DNA of 64,000 nucleotides from NCBI GenBank assembly GCA_020852955.1, contig JADYZW010000029.1, positions 1 through 64,000 on the forward strand. Direction: 5' to 3'. The notes beneath the pieces are model-generated. The model saw only the letters and a list, made by a program, of their open reading frames with translations, was not told the origin of the DNA and did no database searches. The translations under genes were made by a program, and so were the position numbers. This document shows, one piece after another, positions 26,643 through 34,953 of this stretch (its first letter is position 1; each line of letters begins with the position of its first letter). This DNA is from Deltaproteobacteria bacterium (GTDB lineage: Bacteria; Desulfobacterota; Binatia; UTPRO1).

Positions 26643-27748
26643 GCGGTCCGGCAGGCACGAGCCCTCCGGAGGGTACGGACAGGAAGCGGGTCGTGGTATG
26701 GGGCACGGGCTTCGTCGGAAAGCTCGTGATCCCCGAGATCGTGAAGCATCCCGGGTTCGAGCTCGTCGGCGTCGGCGTCAGTCATCCGGAGAAGGTCGGG
26801 AAGGACGCGGGCGCGATCTGCGGCGTCGACCCCATAGGGCTTGCCGCCACGGACGACGTCGCGCGGCTCCTCGCGACGGAGCCCGACGCGCTCGTCCACT
26901 ACGGGCCGACCGCCGCCTACGCGCGCGACAACATCCGCCTCATCAAACAGTTCCTGCTCGCCGGCATCGACGTCTGCTCGACCGCGATGACGCCGTGGGT
27001 GTGGCCGGCGATGACGAAGAACCCGCCGCAGTGGATCGCGCCGATCACCGAGGCGTGCGAGCGGGGCGGGGCGTCGTGCTTCACGACCGGGATCGATCCC
27101 GGCTTCGCGAACGACCTCTTCCCGCTGACGCTCATGGGCCTCTGCGCCGAGGTGCGGATGGTTCGCGCCCTCGAGATCCTCGACTACGTCAACTACGAGG
27201 GCGACTACGAGGTCGAGATGGGCATCGGGAAGCCGCCGGAGTTCCAGGCCCTCCTCGAGAATCCCGACATCCTCGCCATGTCGTGGGGCGCGACGGTGCC
27301 GATGATCGCGCACGCGGCTGGCATCGAGCTCGACGCCATCACGACGACCTGGGAGAAGTGGGTGACGCCGCAGGCGATCCGGACGGTGAAGGGCACGATC
27401 CGTCCCGGCGAGGTCGCGGCGATCCACTTCACCATCGACGGCGTGTACCGGGGGGAGACCCGGATCCAGCTCGAGCACGTGAACCGGGTCGGACAGGACG
27501 CCGCACCCGACTGGCCGCGTGGCGCCCGGAACGACGTCTACCGGGTCGAGATCGAGGGCTCGCCGTCGATCACCCAGGAGACCGCGTTTCGCTTCACCGA
27601 CGGCAGCGGGCGCGACGCCTCGACCGCTGGGTGCCTCGCGACGGGCCTGCGCGCGCTGAACGCCGTGCCCTACGTGAACGAGCTGCCGGCGGGGTGGGTG
27701 ACCGCGCTCGATCTGCCGTTGATCCCGGGCAGGGGCACGATCCGATAG
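26639..27748 (+). CDS. Dihydrodipicolinate reductase-like NAD(P)H-dependent dehydrogenase
   Basis: A 369-residue Rossmann oxidoreductase starting RVVVWGTGFVGKLVIPEI (residues 17-34) with GVSHPEKVGKDAG as the second dinucleotide-binding segment, followed by ALVHYGPTAAY and the conserved TTGIDPGFANDLFPL. This is the architecture of the DapB-like, amine-dehydrogenase-type family found in Mycobacterium-like and Binatota-like genomes, not true DapB (about 270 residues). The family is mostly uncharacterised; a role with the upstream SDR in catabolism of a lipid or amine is inference. GGGGGAG 8 nt before ATG is a good ribosome binding site. Confidence 0.78.
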   Translation: MSGPAGTSPPEGTDRKRVVVWGTGFVGKLVIPEIVKHPGFELVGVGVSHPEKVGKDAGAICGVDPIGLAATDDVARLLATEPDALVHYGPTAAYARDNIRLIKQFLLAGIDVCSTAMTPWVWPAMTKNPPQWIAPITEACERGGASCFTTGIDPGFANDLFPLTLMGLCAEVRMVRALEILDYVNYEGDYEVEMGIGKPPEFQALLENPDILAMSWGATVPMIAHAAGIELDAITTTWEKWVTPQAIRTVKGTIRPGEVAAIHFTIDGVYRGETRIQLEHVNRVGQDAAPDWPRGARNDVYRVEIEGSPSITQETAFRFTDGSGRDASTAGCLATGLRALNAVPYVNELPAGWVTALDLPLIPGRGTIR

Positions 27749-27807
27749 CTCTGCGCCGGGGGCCCCGGCTTGCTTTCGACGGGGACGCCCGGTCATGCTG
27801 CGGGTGG

Positions 27808-28128
27808 ATGACGACGTCGGGCCACGGGAAGGCGTCTCCGAAGCCGGGGGGCGCGGCGCGATCCGGGGCGGACGTCGGCCTGCGCCGCCCGCAGGAGGAT
27901 CCGGACGCGGACGTGCGGCGCGCGCTCGCGGTCGAGCTCCGGTGGCTGACCCACGAGATCAGCCAACCCCTGGCGGCGATCGTCAGCTACGTGCGCGGCG
28001 CGCAGTTGCGCCTCGACAATCGCAGCTTGAAGGAAGCGGATCTCGCCAACGTGCTGGAGGCGATCGCGACGCAGGCCCAACGCGCGGTCGCGATCGTCCG
28101 CGGGGCGGATCGGCAACGGGGGTCATGA
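27808..28128 (+). CDS. DHp-only histidine kinase fragment
   Basis: A 106-residue product. After a disordered 35-residue start, residues about 36-98 are a HisKA dimerisation helix pair: ELRWLTHEISQPLAAIVSY, with His49 as the expected phosphorylation site, and a second helix ending AVAIVR. This matches the FixL/NtrB-like class (H-E-[IL]-x-Q-P-L). There is no ATPase domain: the stop overlaps the start of the FixJ-type regulator (ATGATG). It may be a decayed kinase, or a phosphotransfer or dimerisation partner acting with another kinase. The ATG at 27808 has no clear ribosome binding site, so the N-terminus is uncertain. Confidence 0.6.
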   Translation: MTTSGHGKASPKPGGAARSGADVGLRRPQEDPDADVRRALAVELRWLTHEISQPLAAIVSYVRGAQLRLDNRSLKEADLANVLEAIATQAQRAVAIVRGADRQRGS

Positions 28129-28775
28129 TGAGCCAAGGAACGATTCACGTCGTCGACGACGACACCGCCGTCGAGCGCGGCTTGCGCTGGCTCTTCGAGT
28201 CCGCCGAGTTCGCCGTCGAAACCTACCAGAGCGCGGAGGATTTCGCGGCGCGCTATCAGCGGGCGGCCGGGCCCGAGTGCCTGGTGCTCGATCTCTGCAT
28301 GCCCGGCATGTCGGGGCTCGCGCTGCATCGGACCTTCGACGAGCGAAGCTGGGCGCTGCCGGTCATCTACCTCACCGGCCACGGCAAGGTTCCCGATGCC
28401 GTGGCCGCCCTGAGACAAGGGGCGTTCGACTTCGTCGAGAAGCCGTGCGCCGACGACGCGCTGCTGGTCCGGGTGCGCGCCGCGCTGACGGAGGACGCCC
28501 GGCGGCGGGCCCGTGCGGAAGAGCGGGCCCTGCTCTCGGCGCGGATCGCGAGCTTGACGACCCGCGAGCACCAGGTCGCGATGCGGGTTGCGGCGGGGTT
28601 GCCCAACAAGCGGATCGCGGCCGAGCTCGGCATCAGCCCGCGGACGGTCGAGGTCTACCGGGCGAAGGCGATGAGCAAGACGGGCTCGCGGTCGATGGCC
28701 GACCTGGTGCAGCTCGTGATGCGCGAGCGCGGCGACGGGGTCGCGGCCGTGCGCGCCACGCCGCGCGCGCCGTAG
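28125..28775 (+). CDS. FixJ-family response regulator (receiver plus LuxR HTH)
   Basis: A 216-residue regulator. The receiver domain has VVDDDTAV, phosphoacceptor Asp56 in LVLDLCMPG, Thr near LTGHGK and Lys in VEKPC. The C-terminal LuxR-type helix-turn-helix reads LTTREHQVAMRVAAGLPNKRIAAELGISPRTVEVYRAKAM. It should bind DNA as a dimer when phosphorylated. Two adjacent ATGs (28125, 28128) can both start it; the first overlaps the upstream stop. Its own kinase lacks an ATPase domain, so the phosphate must come from elsewhere or this system is inactive. Confidence 0.87.
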   Translation: MMSQGTIHVVDDDTAVERGLRWLFESAEFAVETYQSAEDFAARYQRAAGPECLVLDLCMPGMSGLALHRTFDERSWALPVIYLTGHGKVPDAVAALRQGAFDFVEKPCADDALLVRVRAALTEDARRRARAEERALLSARIASLTTREHQVAMRVAAGLPNKRIAAELGISPRTVEVYRAKAMSKTGSRSMADLVQLVMRERGDGVAAVRATPRAP

Positions 28776-28818
28776 CGCGCGACCGCCGGGCGCACCGCAG
28801 CCGCCGCGCCGTGTGGAT

Positions 28819-29121
28819 TCACGGCGCGCTGCGGACGCGGTCCTCGCCGGGCTCGGCGAGCGACTCGTCGTCGCGACCTCCCAGGGCTCGCGAAAAGACG
28901 AGCCGCACCGCGATGCCGGCGCGTCCGACGCGGCGGATCCAGGCGGCGACGCCGGGATCGATGCCCGCATCGTGCACGACCACCTCGAGGGTCACGTCGT
29001 CGCCGGCGCTCTCCGCGGTCGCGTCGCGGACGTGCTCCCACAGCATCTCGAGGTCGTAGGGCTCGGCCTCGCCGGCGTAGGAGAGCGATCCGTGGGGCGA
29101 GACGATGTGGGCTTCGAGCAC
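28819..29121 (-). CDS. Small hypothetical protein
   Basis: A 100-residue product starting at GTG 29121 with GGAGG 8 nt upstream. It looks like an alpha/beta fold (TLEVVVHDAGIDPGVAAWIRRVGRAGIAVRLVFSR) with an acidic N-terminal half. I do not recognise a family; it could be a small regulatory or STAS-like domain. The good ribosome binding site and codon use make it a real gene. It is transcribed away from the DUF3604 operon, sharing a 240-bp intergenic region. Confidence 0.6.
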   Translation of the reverse strand: MLEAHIVSPHGSLSYAGEAEPYDLEMLWEHVRDATAESAGDDVTLEVVVHDAGIDPGVAAWIRRVGRAGIAVRLVFSRALGGRDDESLAEPGEDRVRSAP

Positions 29122-29188
29122 GGCGAACGCCTCCGAGCGCAGCGGGGGGACGACCCGAGGACTTTCCTACGCAGGCGGCGGCCCGGTC

Positions 29189-29204
29189 ACAAGTCCGGAA
29201 TTGT
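29189..29204. promoter_or_regulatory. Imperfect 16-bp palindrome, operator candidate
   Basis: ACAAGTCCGGAATTGT is palindromic at 14 of 16 positions and lies in the divergent gap 29122-29361. A possible -35 box CTGACA (29292-29297) further on has no convincing -10. The palindrome could bind a dimeric regulator of the DUF3604 operon or the small gene on the other side. Confidence 0.28.
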
Positions 29205-29361
29205 CCGTGACGCCTTCGGGGGAGGGCCTTCCCACGACCGCGCGTGCGTCGGAATGGCGCGCGCTCCGGACGGAGCCCTCGGGAAAATCACCTGACAATC
29301 GCGCAGGCGGCATGCTAAGGCTCAACGACTCCAACCCGTGCCGTCCAGGAGGCCCCCGCTC

Positions 29362-32022
29362 GTGCACCGCTTTCGCTGCCCGCTGCTCGTGTCGTCGCCG
29401 TTGTTCGTCCTGACCGCGCTCGTGGTCTCCGCCGCCGCCGCGCCCTCGCCGTCGCTCGACGCCTATGCGCTCTTCGCGCTCGAGACGATGCACGTCCGCA
29501 ACCTCCGGGCCGGGGACGGGGATCTCGGGGTGAATCAGGGCGCGTTCACGGCGCGCGGGAGCTTCGCCGCGCCGACGGCCCAGGTGGTCGCGACCTCCGC
29601 CGACGTCGTGGCGAGCGGGATCTGCAACGGGATCTACGCGACCTCGGTCGGGTCGTCCGGACCCGGGTGCCAGGCGGCCGGCGCGGCGCCGCAGCCGATC
29701 GTCGCCGACGTGCCGACCGCGTGCGGCTACCCCGCGGACTTTCCGGTCTGCGACGCGGCGGCGCCCGTCGTCGTGCGCGCCGGCCGGAGGGTGCTGCCGC
29801 CGGGGATCTACGGCGACGTCGTCGTCAAGAGCTCCGGGGCGCCTGCGACGCTCGAGCTCACCGGCGGCAGCTACGTGTTCTGCCGCCTGCGGATCGGCCG
29901 CCACGGCGAGGTCCGGTTTCGCGGCGCCTCGCAGCTCCACGTCGCGGGCGCCCTCAAGCTCGGGGTGGGGGCGGCGCTGGCCCCGGCGGACGGGATGGCG
30001 CCGCCGCTCGCCGGCCGGGTCTACGTGCAGGGGACGAGCGTCACGCTCGACCGCGAGGCGCGGCTCGCGGCGGCGCTCTGCGCCCCGGCGGCGAAGCTCA
30101 AGGCCAACCGGAGCCGGCTCGAGGGCACGGCGGTCGCCCGGGAGGTGCGTGCGGCCGGCGCGACCGTGCTCCGTCCCTACGAGGAGCCGCGCGCAGCGTG
30201 CGCCGACCACAACCCGCTCCGCAACCTCTATTTCGGCGATCTGCACGTGCACACGGCGCTCTCCTTCGACGCGCAGGCCTTCGACGTACGGACCACGCCG
30301 GCGGAGGCCTACGGCTTTGCCCGGGGCGCGTCGGTCGCGCTCCCGCCGCTCGACGTGAACGGTGTCGGCACGCGTACGGTCCAGCTGGAACGGCCGCTGG
30401 ACTTCGCGGCCGTCACCGACCACTCCGAGTTCCTCGGCGAGGTCGAGGAGTGCACGACGCCGGGCGCGCCCAACTACGACGCGCCGTCGTGTCAGACCTA
30501 CCGCGGGGAGACGTTCAACGCCGTCCGCTATCTGGCGCTGCCGCTCGCGGCCCTCGAACCGCACCGCTTCACCGACATCTGCGGGCCGACCGGCGAGGAG
30601 TGCGCGCTCCAGGGCGCGCAGGTGTGGCAGAGCGTGCAGCAGGCCGCCGACCAGGCCTACGATCGCACGTCGGCCTGCGGCTTCACGAGCTTCGTCGGCT
30701 ACGAGTACACCAGCGCACGCGGCACGAGCACGCGCCACCGCAACGTCATCTTCCGGAACGACCGCGTGCCGTATCCGACGACGTACTTCGAGGAACAGAG
30801 CCCGCAGGGCCTCTGGAGCCAGCTCGACGCCGGCTGTCGCGACGCCGTCAACGGCTGCGACGTCCTCGTCATCCCCCACAACCCGAACGAGAGCAACGGC
30901 AACATGTTCGCGCTCGAGTATCCGGGAGCGCGCTCGGTCGCGGCCGAGCGCGCGCAGGCGGCGACGCGGAGTGCGATGGAGCCGCTCGTGGAGATCTACC
31001 AGCACAAGGGCGACTCGGAGTGCATGAACGGGCTCTCGGGCGTGATCGGCGCTTCCGACGAGCAATGCGAGTTCGAGAAGGACCCGCGGGCGTTCCAGGA
31101 CTGCGGCGACGGCACCGGCGGCGGCGGCGTGAGCCGTTTCGGGTGCTTCTCGCGCCTCGACTTCGTGCGGAACGTGCTGCTCGCCGGGCTCGCGGAGGAG
31201 CAGCGGCTCGGCGTGAACCCGTATCGGCTCGGAATCATCGCGGGCACCGACACGCACAACGGCACGCCGGGGGCGGTCGAGGAGGCGACGTTCCAGGGCC
31301 ACCGCGGCACCGACGACGATACGCCGGCGACCCAGCTCGGCAACGGCGTGCTCACGCCGGGCGGGATCCAGTTCAGCCCCGGCGGGATCGTCGGCGTCTG
31401 GGCGGAGGAGAACTCGCGTCCCGGCATCTTCGACGCGCTCCGCCGCCGCGAGGTCTTCGGCACGAGCGGCCCGCGGATCGCGGTCCGCTTCTTCGGCGGC
31501 TGGAATCTTCCCGCCGGCCTCTGCGCGGAGCCGGACATGATCGCCGACGCGTACGCGGTCGGCGTGCCCATGGGCAGCGTCATGGATCCGCCAACCGCCG
31601 CTGCGCCCTCGTTTCTGATCGCGGCCTCCGGCGATCCGGGAACCCTCGCGCGCCCCGGGACGCCGCTCCAGCGCGTGCAGGTCGTGAAGGGGTGGATCGA
31701 CGACGCCGGCTGGCACCAGGAAGTCTTCGACGTGGCGGGCGATGCCGACAACGGCGCGACGGTCGACACCGACACCTGCGTCGCGAGCGGTCCGGGCGCC
31801 GCCGATCTCTGCGCGGTCTGGACGGATCCGTCGTTCGACGCGGCCCGGCGCGCGTTCTACTACGTGCGGGTGCTCGAGAACCCGACCTGCCGGTGGAGCA
31901 CGGTCACGTGCAACGCGCTGGCGCCGGTCGACCGCCCGCCCGCGTGCGCCGACCCGGCCGTCGCGAAGACGGTGCAGGAGCGCGCCTGGAGCTCGCCGAT
32001 CTGGTACCGGCCCGGCGTGTGA
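29362..32022 (+). CDS. DUF3604 phosphoesterase-like protein with N-terminal beta-helix-like domain
   Basis: An 886-residue secreted protein. GTG 29362 has AGGAGG 9 nt upstream and begins a signal peptide (ending SAAAA). Residues about 30-270 form a beta-rich domain with LPPGIYGDVVVKSSGAPATLELTGGSYVF-type rungs. From about 285 the DUF3604 domain begins with GDLHVHTALSFDA and has VTDHSEFLGE, PHNPNESNG and GTDTHNGTPG, the His/Asp/Glu pattern of PHP-like metal-dependent hydrolases. Most DUF3604 proteins lack the beta-helix part, so this is a fusion. It heads an operon with a PpiC-like and a HupE/UreJ protein. Function of DUF3604 is not settled. Confidence 0.85.
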   Translation: MHRFRCPLLVSSPLFVLTALVVSAAAAPSPSLDAYALFALETMHVRNLRAGDGDLGVNQGAFTARGSFAAPTAQVVATSADVVASGICNGIYATSVGSSGPGCQAAGAAPQPIVADVPTACGYPADFPVCDAAAPVVVRAGRRVLPPGIYGDVVVKSSGAPATLELTGGSYVFCRLRIGRHGEVRFRGASQLHVAGALKLGVGAALAPADGMAPPLAGRVYVQGTSVTLDREARLAAALCAPAAKLKANRSRLEGTAVAREVRAAGATVLRPYEEPRAACADHNPLRNLYFGDLHVHTALSFDAQAFDVRTTPAEAYGFARGASVALPPLDVNGVGTRTVQLERPLDFAAVTDHSEFLGEVEECTTPGAPNYDAPSCQTYRGETFNAVRYLALPLAALEPHRFTDICGPTGEECALQGAQVWQSVQQAADQAYDRTSACGFTSFVGYEYTSARGTSTRHRNVIFRNDRVPYPTTYFEEQSPQGLWSQLDAGCRDAVNGCDVLVIPHNPNESNGNMFALEYPGARSVAAERAQAATRSAMEPLVEIYQHKGDSECMNGLSGVIGASDEQCEFEKDPRAFQDCGDGTGGGGVSRFGCFSRLDFVRNVLLAGLAEEQRLGVNPYRLGIIAGTDTHNGTPGAVEEATFQGHRGTDDDTPATQLGNGVLTPGGIQFSPGGIVGVWAEENSRPGIFDALRRREVFGTSGPRIAVRFFGGWNLPAGLCAEPDMIADAYAVGVPMGSVMDPPTAAAPSFLIAASGDPGTLARPGTPLQRVQVVKGWIDDAGWHQEVFDVAGDADNGATVDTDTCVASGPGAADLCAVWTDPSFDAARRAFYYVRVLENPTCRWSTVTCNALAPVDRPPACADPAVAKTVQERAWSSPIWYRPGV

Positions 32023-32092
32023 CGAGGAGGACGCGCTGCACGGCTGGCCGCCGGCGGCGGAGCGTGCCGCCATCCGCGATCGGCGGCGTGGG

Positions 32093-32935
32093 GTGAGCCG
32101 CTTCCTCGGCGAGCCCCTCGTCCACTTCGTCGTGCTCGGGGCGGCGCTCTTCGCGCTGCACCGCGCGGTCGCGCCCCCGGCGGCGACGAACGTGATCGTC
32201 GTGACGACGGCGCTGCAGCGCGGCTTCCAGCAGGAGCACGCGCGCCGCCACGGGCGCGCGCCGACGGCCGAGGAGCAGCGTGCGCTCGTCGACCGCTACG
32301 TGGAGACCGAGGTGATGCTGCGTGAGGCGCTCGCCCTCGGGCTCGATCGCGGCGACATCATCGTGCGGCGCCGGCTGGTGCAGAAGATGGAGTTCCTGAA
32401 CCAGGACCGCGAGCCGCTGCCGGCGCCGACCGACGCGGACCTGGCGGCGTTTCTCGCGCGCCATGCGGAGCGCTACCGGCTCGCGGGGCGGACGACCGTC
32501 GCGCACGTCTTCGTGAGCGCGCGGCTTCATCCCGACGATGCGGAGACGATCGCGGAGGAGCTCCGGGCGCGGCTCGCGGCGGGCGAGGACCCGGCGAGCC
32601 TCGGCGACCCGTTCCTGCGCGGACGCGAGTTCCGCGAGGCGACCGAGGGCGAGCTCGGGGGCGTCTTCGGGCCGGAGCTCGCGCGCCGGCTGCAGGGCGC
32701 GCCGGTCGGCGTATGGGTCGGACCGTATCGGTCGAGCTTCGGACTCCACCTGGTGCGGATCGCGGAGCGAAGCGGGGGGCGGCCGGCGACGGTCGACGAG
32801 GTCCGCCGCGAGCTCGGCCGCGACTGGGAGGAGGAGCGGCGGAGGGACGTGGCGGGCGCGGCGCTCCGCGCGCTGCGTGCCCGCTACGACGTGCGCATCG
32901 ACCCGCCGCCCGCCCAGGAGGCGCCGGCGTCGTGA
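32093..32935 (+). CDS. Membrane-anchored parvulin-type peptidyl-prolyl isomerase
   Basis: A 280-residue protein starting GTG 32093. Residues 1-27 are a membrane anchor (LVHFVVLGAALFALH). A SurA-like N-terminal helical part (TAEEQRALVDRYVETEVMLREALALGLDR) leads to a parvulin domain of about 90 residues ending SSFGLHLVRI. Parvulins of this kind fold or quality-control exported proteins. Its place between the DUF3604 and HupE/UreJ genes, with a GTGA overlap with the latter, suggests it serves one of them. Confidence 0.82.
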   Translation: MSRFLGEPLVHFVVLGAALFALHRAVAPPAATNVIVVTTALQRGFQQEHARRHGRAPTAEEQRALVDRYVETEVMLREALALGLDRGDIIVRRRLVQKMEFLNQDREPLPAPTDADLAAFLARHAERYRLAGRTTVAHVFVSARLHPDDAETIAEELRARLAAGEDPASLGDPFLRGREFREATEGELGGVFGPELARRLQGAPVGVWVGPYRSSFGLHLVRIAERSGGRPATVDEVRRELGRDWEEERRRDVAGAALRALRARYDVRIDPPPAQEAPAS

Positions 32936-33963
32936 AGGCGGGACGGATCGCGGCGGTAGGAGCCGTCATGATCCTCGCGCTCGCCGGGGCGGACGCGGCG
33001 GCGCACACGTTCGAGCCCGCGCTCCTCGACCTCCGCGAGCGCGAGTCCGGCACCTTCGACGTCGTGTGGCGCCCGCCCGCTCCCGAGTCGGGCGCGCTCG
33101 CGCCGGGCGCTCCGCTGCTCCAGCCGCGATTGCCCGCGGCGTGCCGCACGCTCGCCGAGCTCGAGGCGAGCGACGAGCGGATCGCGACGCGCGTGGCGTG
33201 TGGCGCGGGGCGGCTCCGGGGCGAGACGATCGCCGTGCCGGGGCTCGCCGCGAGTCGGATCGACGCGATCGTCCGGGTCTCCTGGAACGACGGACAGGCG
33301 ACGAGCGGCGTCCTCACCGACGCGGGCGAGTCGTTCGTCGTGCCGGCCGGGCCGCGCGGCATCCTGACGTCGGGCGTGCCGGCGTGGACGGTGGCGACAC
33401 GCTACCTCGGGCTCGGGGTCGAGCACATCCTCGGCGGCGCCGACCACGTGCTGTTCGTGATGGGACTCTTTCTGCTCGTCGGCGCGACGCGGGCGCTGGT
33501 CGCGACCGTGAGCGCGTTCACGCTGGCGCACAGCCTCACGCTCGCGGCGGCGGTGCTCGGGATCGTGACGGTGCCGTCGGCGCCCGTGGAGGCGCTGATC
33601 GCGGCGAGCATCGTGCTGCTCGCCCGCGAGCTGGTGCGCGGTTCCGACGAGCCGCCCACGCTCGCCCGCCGCTTCCCGTGGCTCATGGCGTTCGTGTTCG
33701 GTCTGCTCCACGGGCTCGGCTTCGCCGGAGGGCTGGCGGAGACGGGCGTGCCAGCCGATCAGATCCCCCTGGCGCTCCTCGCGTTCAACCTCGGCGTCGA
33801 GATCGGCCAGCTCGGGATCGTGGGGGCGCTCGTCGCGCTCGCGCTGCTGACGCCGCGCGGGTTGCGCTCCGGGGCCGCCCGCCGCTGGCTGCCGGCCTAC
33901 GGGCTCGGGAGCGTGGCCTCGGCCTGGATGATCGAGCGCATCGTACGCTTCTGGTGGACTTGA
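32932..33963 (+). CDS. HupE/UreJ family membrane protein
   Basis: A 343-residue protein. An N-terminal signal and extracytoplasmic domain (about 1-145) is followed by six membrane helices with the family motifs GVEHILGGADHVLFV, AHSLTLA and GLLHGLGFAGGL. The conserved histidines in these motifs are thought to handle nickel or cobalt in hydrogenase- and urease-linked relatives. No hydrogenase or urease lies nearby; association with DUF3604 and PpiC-like genes suggests a different metal or substrate. The GTG start overlaps the previous stop; AGGAGG is 11 nt upstream. Confidence 0.84.
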   Translation: MKAGRIAAVGAVMILALAGADAAAHTFEPALLDLRERESGTFDVVWRPPAPESGALAPGAPLLQPRLPAACRTLAELEASDERIATRVACGAGRLRGETIAVPGLAASRIDAIVRVSWNDGQATSGVLTDAGESFVVPAGPRGILTSGVPAWTVATRYLGLGVEHILGGADHVLFVMGLFLLVGATRALVATVSAFTLAHSLTLAAAVLGIVTVPSAPVEALIAASIVLLARELVRGSDEPPTLARRFPWLMAFVFGLLHGLGFAGGLAETGVPADQIPLALLAFNLGVEIGQLGIVGALVALALLTPRGLRSGAARRWLPAYGLGSVASAWMIERIVRFWWT

Positions 33964-33967
33964 TGCG

Positions 33968-33997
33968 TTGAAGGGGCTGCCGCTCTCCGGGTAGAGT
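33968..33997 (+). promoter_or_regulatory. Promoter candidate for the sulfotransferase operon
   Basis: TTGAAG (33968-33973), 18 bp, TAGAGT (33992-33997). The leader to ATG 34060 would be about 55 nt. The -10 box fits the TAGA pattern seen elsewhere in the window. Confidence 0.38.
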
Positions 33998-34059
33998 CGG
34001 CGGTCTCCGGGTCCGCGACCCCCACGCGCAGGACACGAAGACAGGACCTCCCCATCGGC

Positions 34060-34950
34060 ATGGCGACCGGCTCGGACGAACGCAGGCTCATCCTCATCCT
34101 CAGCTCGGAGCGCTCGGGCTCGACGTTGACCCGCGTCGTTCTTGGCGCGAACAGTCGGATCGTCTCCCCTCAGGAGATGTTCCTGATGCGCTATCCCGAC
34201 TACCGGACGTTCCGGGAGGAGAAGGCGGTGGCGCGGGAGAGCCTGGTCGAGCTCTTCGAGATCCTCGGGCAGCCGAAGGATCTCGCGGCGATCGACGCCG
34301 CGTGCGCGGGCCGCGACATCCTCGACGTCTATCGCTGGCTCTTCGGCTTCCTGAAGCCGGATCAGTTCCTGCTCGACAAGACGCCGGCCTACGCCAACGA
34401 TGGCGAGACGCTGCGCCGGTCGCGTCCCTTGCAACCGTTCTACCTCTGGCTCGTCCGCCACCCGCTCGGCGTCATCGAGTCGCACGTGCGCCTCAAGTTC
34501 CGCGAGCGCCACACCAAGGACCTGAAGGGCATCGGGCGGCGGCTCCAGGACTTCGTCGTCGACCAGGTGGTGCGCACCGAGAACGGCATGCTGCCCGTGG
34601 CGCGCGGGCGCGAGGTGAAGTGGGTGCTCCAGCAGACGATCATCCGGGAGTTCCTGGCGTCGGTGCCCGACCAGCAGAAGATCGTCATCAAATTCGAGCA
34701 TCTGGTGCGGGACCCGGAGCCGGTCGTCGGGCGGCTCTGCGACGCGCTCGGCGTCGCCGTCGAACCGGCGATGCTCGCGGCGTGCGGCGCCCGCAAGGTG
34801 ATGAACACCAGCCTCGGCGATCCGAACTTCCATACCCACGATCGCATCGAGGCGAAGACCGCCGACACCTGGCGGCAGGTCTTCCAGGAGAAGCAGCTGA
34901 CCCTCGAGACGCGGCGCCTGATGGACGCGATCGGCGTTGTCCGCGACTAG
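34060..34950 (+). CDS. Sulfotransferase family protein
   Basis: A 296-residue cytosolic-type sulfotransferase. The 5'-phosphosulfate loop of PAPS binding is ILSSERSGSTLTRVVL (residues 13-28) and the 3'-phosphate region is VRHPLGVIESHVRLKF. LLDKTPAY after residue 100 is also typical. The acceptor is unknown (carbohydrate, lipid or peptide). Three bases separate it from the flavin oxidase gene, so both are probably co-transcribed. Third positions hold somewhat more A/T than neighbouring genes. Confidence 0.84.
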   Translation: MATGSDERRLILILSSERSGSTLTRVVLGANSRIVSPQEMFLMRYPDYRTFREEKAVARESLVELFEILGQPKDLAAIDAACAGRDILDVYRWLFGFLKPDQFLLDKTPAYANDGETLRRSRPLQPFYLWLVRHPLGVIESHVRLKFRERHTKDLKGIGRRLQDFVVDQVVRTENGMLPVARGREVKWVLQQTIIREFLASVPDQQKIVIKFEHLVRDPEPVVGRLCDALGVAVEPAMLAACGARKVMNTSLGDPNFHTHDRIEAKTADTWRQVFQEKQLTLETRRLMDAIGVVRD

Positions 34951-34953
34951 CGC

